A stretch of DNA of 64,000 nt from Solobacterium sp. (lineage in GTDB: Bacteria > Bacillota_I > Bacilli_A > Erysipelotrichales > Erysipelotrichaceae): the NCBI GenBank assembly GCA_017941735.1, contig JAGAVW010000025.1, positions 34,553 to 98,552 on the forward strand, in the 5' to 3' direction. The notes under the pieces are model-generated. The model was not told the origin of the DNA. It made no database searches and saw nothing but the letters and a program-made list of their open reading frames with translations. Position 1 is the stretch's first letter. The number at the start of each line of letters is the position of its first letter. Position numbers and translations under genes: made by a program. Positions 60,101 to 64,000 of this stretch are shown piece by piece.

Positions 60101-62889
60101 ATGAAGAAGGTGTCGGTACAACGGTATTTGAGTATTACTATACTCGTAATGAATACAAAGTCACTTATGAAATTACGAACAATAAGGGTGCAGAAGTACC
60201 AGAAGAAAAGACTTATGCATATGGAGCAAATGTAACAGTAGAACCAAAACCAAGTGTTCCTGGTTATAACTTTGAAGGTTGGACATCAACAGATGCAACT
60301 GTTACATCAGGCAGCTTCACAATGCCAGCAAAAGATGTAAAGATTACGGGCTTCTTCACACCTGGTACTGCCGAATACAAAGTAGAATACTATCAACAAA
60401 ATGCGGATGATGATGAATATACATTATTCGAAACAGTAGGGCCAACTACAGCTACAACCGAATCCCTTGTAACTGCAGAAAGAAAAGCATACACAGGATT
60501 TGATTATGTGGTTAAAGATGGAACGATTGAATCTGCTTATGTAAACGGAGATGGCAGTACGGTATTGAAACTCTACTATGATCGTGAAGTATATGATGTG
60601 GAATATCATCATAGAGGATCTTTGCCAGCATCCAATATCGATACTCCAGAAAAGAAGAATTACCGCTATGGACAAAAGGTTCAATTGGAACCAAAACCAA
60701 GCGATGATGCGTATGAAGATTACCTCATTGTTTCTCCAAATGATGAAGAGAAACCAGATTGGGAAGCTAATACAGATCGTCCAGATCATGTAGTCATTAC
60801 AAATCGTGAATTTGAGATGCCAAATCGTCATGTTGATATCTATGCAAGATGGGCAGAAGATAGAAACCATGATGGAATCGATGATTCGACGCAAACATTT
60901 ACCGTTCATTATAAGAAGGGTGAGCATGGTTCATTTACAGAAGATGTAGATGATGCAACGAAGTTTGGTGGCTTAAATGTTAGAGAAGCAATTCCTGCAT
61001 ACAATGGGGAAAAGGATGATTACGATAAACCAAAACCAGAAGAAAATTGGACTTTCACTGGTTGGAATCCAAATTCTACCGTTGTCAGTGCTGCGGATTG
61101 TGAAGAAGGCACAACCGATATTTATCTTGTTGCAGAATGGGCAGAAGATAAGAATAACAACGGGGAACCGGATGATGAAGAAACATTCAAAGTTCGTTAT
61201 ACAAAGGGTGAACAAGGAGCCTTTACTGAAGACAAAGAAGATGAAACATTATTCGAAGGTCTTGGAGTAGGCGCTGCAACACCTGAATATGCGGGCGAAA
61301 AAGATGAGTATGACTTACCAAAAGGTAATGCCGATTATGTCTTTGTTGGATGGAATGAAGAAGATGGTGAAATTAAGCCAACAGTGGATGCTGCAGATGC
61401 AGATACAGATTCTGTAATCACATATGAAGCACAATGGTCAGAGGATAAGAACCATAATGGTATTCCTGATAATAGAGAAGAATTCATCGTTAAGTTCTTA
61501 GATGAGGATGGCACATTACTCAAAGAAGTACCATTCTTAGTACTCAATGATCCAGTAGAGGAATATAAACCAACCAAGAAAGACTATGTCTTTGATAAGT
61601 GGACACCAGAATTCCACAATACTGTAAAAGCAGAAGATTCGGATGAAGAAGGTGTCATCACTTATACAGCAAGTTGGAATGAAGATAAGAACAACAATGG
61701 CATTCCAGATAAGGATGAATATCGTACAATCACTTATAAAGATGGCAAAGATGGCGCTTCCTTCAAAGATGAAGTACATGAAAAACAACTCGATGGCTTA
61801 GCAACACCAGCCTTCAGTGGTGGAACGCCAACATTAAAAGATTATGTCTTTGATAAGTGGAACCCAGAAGTTGCAGAGCTTGTGAATGGGGATGCAACCT
61901 ATACCGCTACTTGGAAAGACGATAAGAACAACAATGGTATTCCAGATGATGAAGAAGCATTCAGTGTTGTATTCAAGGATGAAGATGATTCTGTTATTGA
62001 AGAAATCAAAGATCTCAAACTTGGCGATACAGTTGTGGATCCAAAACCAGAGAAGAAAGATTACGTCTTTGATAAGTGGACACCAGAATTCCATGACACA
62101 GTAAAAGCAGAAGATGCAGATGCAGATGGTATGATTACTTACACAGCAACATGGAATGAGGATAAGAACAACAATGGCATTCCTGATAAAGATGAATATC
62201 GTAACATTACTTATAAAGATGGTAAGGGTGGAGCATCCTTCAAAGATGATGTACACGATAAAGCATTAGATGGAATGAATACACCAGCCTTCAGTGGTGG
62301 AACACCAACGTTAAAAGATTATGTCTTCGCTGGTTGGGAACCAGAAGTTGCAGAAAAAGTTAGTGGCGATGCAACTTATACCGCTACTTGGAAGAACGAT
62401 AAGAACAACAATGGTATCGCAGATGAGGACGAATTCTACGAAATCATCTACAATCCAAATGGTGGTAACTGGAATGGTTCTACTGCAAACCGTGTAGAAG
62501 TTCACCATTACGATGAAGATATCAAAGTAACCGATGCGCCAACAAGAGATGGCTATCGCTTCACTTATTGGAAGGGTTCGGAATATCAACCAGGTGATAC
62601 TTACAATGTAGTAGGCAACCATACATTCGAAGCGCAATGGGAACCAATTTCTGAGAAGAAGTCTGTCACACCAAAACAACCAGGTCGTACCTGTCAAGAT
62701 GATGGATATCCAGCTGGATACTACTGGAGTGATGCAGCACAGAAGTGCATCCGTACAGGCGGCGGAACAGCAGGAATCCCAACTCCATACACAGGCGATG
62801 ACTTCCACGCATTACCATACCTATTACTCTTAGGTGCTAGCGTACTCATTGGTCTAATCAGTGCTTCTAAGCTAAGATACAAGAAGTAA
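51160..62889 (+). CDS. Giant repeat-built surface protein, probably sortase-anchored
   Basis: A 3909-residue exported protein. The signal peptide (1-27, ending VYA) is followed by a Glu/Val/Pro/Ala-rich stretch to about residue 205 built on VVEEAAPVVEEAAPV and similar. A unique domain follows to about 340. The bulk (340-3240) alternates InlB B-repeat/Flg_new units with the core YTFSGW or YDFVGW and MucBP-like units such as YKVEHYQ and YYVEYYYQDPNNPT; I count about two dozen GW-type cores. The end (about 3240-3800) has seven DKNNNGIPD-type calcium-loop motifs. It closes with PTPYTGDD, a hydrophobic helix and SKLRYKK, a non-canonical sortase signal. It likely mediates adhesion. Confidence 0.9.
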   Translation: MKSKKFLAILLSIFTVFSNITANTVYAVDEPVENTESTEAVSEETPAEEVASEVVQEEVQPEEAAPVVEEAAPVVEEAAPVVEEVAPVQEEVAPVVEEAPVVEEQALTATAAPVEEAPVVEEPTAEPEKVEEAVVVEETPAAEVVEEAPQEVAKEEVVEEAQPEVVEDEAVVEEPAEPQQEEVEEEQEEVVEEEVEVKMPAQNMKASSPEMDVFVQIDEGIFPEDITMVVRQFSSEQTKAIVQALNENVEVVDAVAVDISFYSYKDGRRVKVDPVNPAGVHVQLTPYREIQGEIHNVVHIDDNGNAEIVAEANKDGASFDSVGFSVYAIVGEDGKSADEEEARRTYIFYRPTVWPVTNTESEYVEWAREIVKNGDILVEPGTPSLPSNPDTYFNGWYAEGSETRMTFGNAIDDIPTAMGSTDQEVKVYARYIDKYVAIFYDEEGDIEREKVGGPGDEITMDVEIPGIEEKGMKLVGWSTTEGATNPEYELTDTYTFVDDDVDFYPVLKPVRKIQFFENSDTASFTAPIYVVPGETIPVVTEPTNPGYTFTGWYEDEECTTLFDMLTDGTKVMPDGEGDLQLYAGWEGEEVNFEVYIWAETMDDDGNPYPADAQEKYAVKVNFMDTLPAGTIVDRSKLIEIYQEHQAEIDASFNHDYYVNVTDFDTYSEEIKGDGSTILNIYFDLKEFTFTFHNASASAKWRVTDIIHIENGEEVGVGGGNDYTFTAKLGQNITDLWPSFTFTTSRTESPNYYSQYPVFGWRISPTSAGTDTQPGTSASNFITHRHRATTDIFYKVNNVPQEVTNFWPHGANNNTSVDLTAYYVEKVQDGKEYDSSLVRRTRSGVEYVEMPEYTQHLTYSQTGYNARKTIEGYSYITWESDTNRSIRYYYYNQNKYDIIFHNYNAESTVTDIEYKQDISQYASYVPSRDETGLPDYYTFEGWYTDRQHTNRYTFDNATMPAHNLVLYAYWKPSNITITFDANGGLIDGEPTTTQEIEADSLATNPGTPVRENYEFIGWGVEGNPDDRIDFSQRRFSEDTTVVAHWTVASEEYTIAYEDDQGHSVPTDSNVYRFGSEIVLKKSPVSTETHHFHGWKIKGYGDTVYLPGDVIVINDPEMATNNVITFLAYHGNEEHDHDLEDVVTITYHSNYPAESGKAEETQTQDKDDDGNDLLRNVAVTSKGAIFSLQGYTLVGWNTAADGSGSHFDLGQTIFADHAGNNDLYGEWEFAPDVEYTIEHYRQSVNDPAVYEKVDADTETEIGTTGTQVTASPKTYTGFTFDETRTGTENTGTILADGSLVLKVYYSRNGGYTLTYKYIGVVPDGATLPDPETDLKYGQQVTASTTPAEGEVFNGYKFLGWQKEQESLVFVDGVVTMPDRNVILDGSWEAVPVNYLVKIYEQNIDDDEYTLIQTDTKEATTGTTVTETPQATEGFTFNADLSKNGLVVKGDPNDPTVIELYFDRNVYTVTYAYTNYSSLTAAGGVANPTDADLATITDTYRYGQRVTPKVNVTIPTNPSDGYTFGGFKTNRYGAEFDMPDVDDLVFYGTFEHIDDATYKVEHYQRGLDKVNNQLTDEYTLKDTDTNTASAGTQATYVDKAYEGYDLKENQVKYFTRPKDATDDTQDVEVTDTTVIGGNNIKVVKVYYEPIKYDLTYKYTSDVPNESALPTSSQYYYGAEVNLAANATAPGYTFSGWTTVIAGDAQTFDMPARAVVVSGSWEAEETTYQVEYYYQDPNNPTDYVKQDAMTETVSGHKTGETVYAQTAKPENGLIYMPDLSTASGTVAVDASGNPTLVLKLYYARKSYRVYYHYANDVDGENPDAATIGDYDTDLHLFGEKVYFKADATAPGYDFSGWSVTSSIETGEDAGGKYFIMPAREANVTGRFTPKTDTEYKIEYYQQNLNDDSVFDKVDAETKTLTGTTGAHVSTATIADGEKEFAGFTLDKTVTGTVSEADIKGDGTTTLKLYYTRNSYTVQYYYRSSAPTGGPTIEEVRTAAGTPKQYKYGETVTTVGTDVVPDKDGYDFVGWKANTVGDGGEETVERGGTFTMPAWDVDIFGSYAHDDHVKYTINHWVSNIGSPDTYTKDSFEEAYGETETMAYASPLARYTNAGYTYNATKTTHDDPTVQDQGSVTIKGDGTAVIDIYYDRQSFNVTYQYTNSAVNPNPTDPSVYNGTYEVGATVELADPATAVGYTFSGWTTVLAGGATSFTMPARDVVVSGSWTANQVPYYVEYYYQDPNNPTEYVKQDSLTEEVTGHYMNELVSTTTDAPENGLVYNSSKSNSSGRITAELDGTEVKGTLVLKLYYDRKEYNVYYHYATDVEGENPDAATIESYDPNTYRYGQTVNFKPDATAPGYTFSGWSVTSQIQSDATSFVMPSRNVNVTGSWTANPTTYKVNIYEEKVDGSGYDEVSSTDKNSTTGTSVTEVIDAPTGFHYNTDRSTNTGKVAVDEQGNPTLVLNLYYDRNQHTVTYAYTNYDALTADGGVANPDDTALATETRTYRYGETVSPDVDVIITTNPYNGWSFGGFETRRYGKTFTMPDVDGIVYYGTFNHEDRAVYVVEHWVHDVDKDDNALLTTYTYKEGAEHDGSAGQTATYVTHSIDGYTPDTSNVIFMLRPLDKQMGDTSGDIPATEGNKIIGSAEGYKLVIGIPYEPRKYPVTYQYTNDTPGSTPTTLPTTVDYYYGAKVSPADPATADGYTFNGWKHRVNQAGTETDFTEPFEMPARAVIISGSWTANTNTLYKVWHWFEDQATGDYTHKFVESGTEKECTGHDYRTTTGTEITVSVEDYDGYEFNSTASEITKTITGDGQTVFNLYYDLTEGYKLTYKFEGDYPTEVALPSEVTDLQYTEEVTIDTTTTDGYGYTFNGWQTKHEGVEIVDGKVKMPARDVEIIGTWTPKTDTTYTIKHFVESLTTPGEYEPYGSAYTRTGTTGSNSAYAVPISNPGFKVDNDKTRNAAANANHSFTPESGDKVTRMTGTIKANEEGVGTTVFEYYYTRNEYKVTYEITNNKGAEVPEEKTYAYGANVTVEPKPSVPGYNFEGWTSTDATVTSGSFTMPAKDVKITGFFTPGTAEYKVEYYQQNADDDEYTLFETVGPTTATTESLVTAERKAYTGFDYVVKDGTIESAYVNGDGSTVLKLYYDREVYDVEYHHRGSLPASNIDTPEKKNYRYGQKVQLEPKPSDDAYEDYLIVSPNDEEKPDWEANTDRPDHVVITNREFEMPNRHVDIYARWAEDRNHDGIDDSTQTFTVHYKKGEHGSFTEDVDDATKFGGLNVREAIPAYNGEKDDYDKPKPEENWTFTGWNPNSTVVSAADCEEGTTDIYLVAEWAEDKNNNGEPDDEETFKVRYTKGEQGAFTEDKEDETLFEGLGVGAATPEYAGEKDEYDLPKGNADYVFVGWNEEDGEIKPTVDAADADTDSVITYEAQWSEDKNHNGIPDNREEFIVKFLDEDGTLLKEVPFLVLNDPVEEYKPTKKDYVFDKWTPEFHNTVKAEDSDEEGVITYTASWNEDKNNNGIPDKDEYRTITYKDGKDGASFKDEVHEKQLDGLATPAFSGGTPTLKDYVFDKWNPEVAELVNGDATYTATWKDDKNNNGIPDDEEAFSVVFKDEDDSVIEEIKDLKLGDTVVDPKPEKKDYVFDKWTPEFHDTVKAEDADADGMITYTATWNEDKNNNGIPDKDEYRNITYKDGKGGASFKDDVHDKALDGMNTPAFSGGTPTLKDYVFAGWEPEVAEKVSGDATYTATWKNDKNNNGIADEDEFYEIIYNPNGGNWNGSTANRVEVHHYDEDIKVTDAPTRDGYRFTYWKGSEYQPGDTYNVVGNHTFEAQWEPISEKKSVTPKQPGRTCQDDGYPAGYYWSDAAQKCIRTGGGTAGIPTPYTGDDFHALPYLLLLGASVLIGLISASKLRYKK
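55561..58900 (+). repeat. Internal super-repeat of about 1.5 kb in the giant gene
   Basis: Matching landmarks recur at set distances. The sequence AGATCCAAATAATCC occurs at 56352 and 57861 (offset 1509), and the TYAYTNY...GGVANP module at 55561 and 58567 (offset 3006, close to twice 1.5 kb). Each period holds about five 100-residue units in conserved order, so the array grew by duplication of multi-unit blocks. Confidence 0.65.
61570..62440 (+). repeat. Tandem repeat of 477 nt in the calcium-motif region
   Basis: The block starting DYVFDKWTPEFH recurs after exactly 477 nt (GATAAGTGG at 61594 and 62071). Both copies share FSGGTPTLKDYVF and ATYTATWK and differ at scattered codons. Confidence 0.8.
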
Positions 62890-62925
62890 AATTGGTAATG
62901 TGAACATCATATTATCGAAAAGAAT

Positions 62926-62957
62926 AAAGGCTCAATTTCAATGAATTGAGCCTTTTT
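62926..62957 (+). terminator. Terminator after the giant gene
   Basis: AAAGGCTCAATT and AATTGAGCCTTT form a perfect 12-bp stem over 6 nt and end in T residues. Confidence 0.85.
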
Positions 62958-63049
62958 TAAGTGAAAAGCACATGCAGTAGAATGGATCAAAAAAGAAACC
63001 CAATTTGTATTTAGGTTTCAATGTTCTAGTAAACAAATAGAATAATAAG

Positions 63050-63853
63050 TTATTTTGTAAGTTCCACAACTTCTTTGACTTTGTTTGGTCGAAGAATTAA
63101 GAGGGACGCAAGTAAGTAAATACCAACAAGAGGTAGTATCCCAGAAACAGTCAACTGACTTGCGACATCGACGGCATCCACAACTGTTTTCCCTGCTAAT
63201 CGACCTGAAGCGACGGAAGCGATGACATCCCATAATCCATGAAGGAAAATAAGATACCATATGTTTTTGCCAGATCGATAATAAATGGCACAGAAATAAG
63301 TTCCTGTTCCTAGTACGGAAAGTGCCTGTAAAGCAGCCGTACGCAATGTAATTTTGGGATTAAATGCGTTAACGAGGTGCACACCTCCAAAACATACACC
63401 TGTAATCAAAACCGCAAAAATCACAAGAATCCAACTATCTTCCCCAAAAAGGTTATGTAACGCACGTTGGAGAAGGCCACGGAATAACACCTCTTCGCAA
63501 AATCCAACTAGAATCATTTGAATTAAGAAAAATACAACTTCAACTCCTGGAATACTTATTTCAAAGAATTTATCAATATTAACTAAGGATACAAGAATCA
63601 TTTGTACAACAAGTAAGAAAGGGGTTGCCCAGTATTTGGCAAATGGAATCGAACTCTTACGAAATATATCTGATTTCTTACAAAGAATCATGGCAATGAA
63701 GACACAACTAGCAAATATCAATTGTGCAATGAGCGATTTTACATTTTCGTTTGTCGTAAGATTTTCAACCAGTTTCCCAAATATCTTATAGATTGCTAGA
63801 CAAGCAATAATCGCTATAATCGCATTGATTAAATCTTTTCGTTTTTCATCCAT
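63050..63853 (-). CDS. CPBP family intramembrane protease, second copy
   Basis: A 267-residue membrane protein with about eight helices. GFCEEVLFRGLLQRALHNLF (EExxxR), GGVHLVNAFNP and LHGLWD are the CPBP motifs. It differs clearly from the protein at 47090-48049. Position beside the giant surface protein does not prove a link. The family can act in protein processing or in immunity to secreted peptides. The start at 63853 has no strong ribosome binding site. Confidence 0.85.
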   Translation of the reverse strand: MDEKRKDLINAIIAIIACLAIYKIFGKLVENLTTNENVKSLIAQLIFASCVFIAMILCKKSDIFRKSSIPFAKYWATPFLLVVQMILVSLVNIDKFFEISIPGVEVVFFLIQMILVGFCEEVLFRGLLQRALHNLFGEDSWILVIFAVLITGVCFGGVHLVNAFNPKITLRTAALQALSVLGTGTYFCAIYYRSGKNIWYLIFLHGLWDVIASVASGRLAGKTVVDAVDVASQLTVSGILPLVGIYLLASLLILRPNKVKEVVELTK

Positions 63854-63863
63854 AATTGTCTCG

Positions 63864-63893
63864 TATTATCTAATTAGGTCAGGTTAGATAATA
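63864..63893. promoter_or_regulatory. Operator-like inverted repeat before the CPBP gene
   Basis: TATTATCTAA and TTAGATAATA form a perfect 10-bp inverted repeat with a 10-nt spacer, directly upstream of the start, where a repressor could cover the promoter. Confidence 0.6.
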
Positions 63894-63904
63894 ATTCCTT
63901 TCTT

Positions 63905-63955
63905 GGCCTTAAACATATTTACAGGCATACAGTAGGCCAAACTGCTATGCTTGTA
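63905..63955. other. Overlapping inverted repeats at the right edge
   Basis: TTGGCCT (63905-63911) pairs with AGGCCAA (63936-63942), and GCATACAGT pairs with ACTGCTATGC across AGGCCAA with one bulge. The last 107 bases hold no gene I can support. Confidence 0.35.
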
Positions 63956-64000
63956 TTGTGTACTGTGGATTTGTTCCTATAACTGTTCAGACAGTATTCA

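Noticed and set aside
54000..62400. Repeated DNA that could suggest a CRISPR array
   Set aside because: The repeats are long, coding, in frame and diverged, with no short identical repeat and unique spacer pattern.
1..64000. tRNA and rRNA genes
   Set aside because: No cloverleaf with TTC-arm consensus or rRNA signature was noticed on either strand by eye; a tRNAscan and rRNA model search would settle this.

Overview
The window looks like chromosomal DNA of a low-GC Gram-positive anaerobe of the Firmicutes, and I would guess an Erysipelotrichia-type gut or oral species. The reasons are strong AGGAGG ribosome binding sites, lipoprotein and sortase-type surface proteins, a zinc-type S14 and L36, a split (two-subunit) transketolase, and an S10-spc-alpha cluster that lacks rpmD and map. 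The lineage is inference; no 16S gene is present.

Layout: (1) 1-3461 is a divergent accessory locus with three SnoaL/NTF2-like proteins, a metallo-beta-lactamase-fold hydrolase and an orphan sugar-type substrate-binding lipoprotein around a shared regulatory region. (2) 3507-17565 is one long ribosomal superoperon, rpsJ to rplQ, with secY, adk, infA and rpoA, preceded by a near-consensus promoter and a structured 5' leader. L3, S3 and S19 carry unusual low-complexity C-terminal tails. (3) 17533-20482 is an AT-rich island inserted exactly behind rplQ and bracketed by a second, partly synonymous copy of the rplQ 3' end plus terminator. It holds a DUF4143-type ATPase, what looks like a toxin C-terminal remnant and two immunity-like genes. 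(4) 20560-26000 holds membrane proteins, a lipoprotein, a hydrolase-membrane fusion and a 93-residue paralogue of initiation factor IF-1 that begins with a double-glycine secretion-type leader. That paralogue is the strongest candidate in the window for something undescribed.

(5) 26066-30569 has a 931-residue iron-sulfur flavoprotein and, convergent to it, hypA with two tandem hypB genes, with no hydrogenase in sight. (6) 30711-37242 holds a MATE transporter fused to a SpoIIAB/RsbW-like ATPase domain, a tyrosine phosphatase, and an operon of phosphodiesterase, lipoprotein, HAD phosphatase and Nudix hydrolase. (7) 37255-39699 is carbohydrate metabolism on the minus strand (KDPG aldolase, split transketolase). 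(8) 39830-50947 holds a secreted phosphodiester glycosidase with SH3b repeats, an MFS transporter, a very large adenosine-deaminase-like protein with an extra C-terminal domain, an ECF sigma factor with an RsgI-like anti-sigma factor, a CPBP protease, an AlkZ-related protein and a LytS-type two-component system. (9) 51160-62889 is one gene for a 3909-residue repeat-built surface protein, next to the two-component system that may control it. (10) 63050-63853 is a second CPBP protease behind a strong inverted repeat.

Several single genes show TATAAT exactly six bases before ATG with no ribosome binding site, which suggests a recurring leaderless transcript class. No rRNA, tRNA, CRISPR array or transposase was seen. 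All functional calls come from reading motifs by eye; no searches were run.
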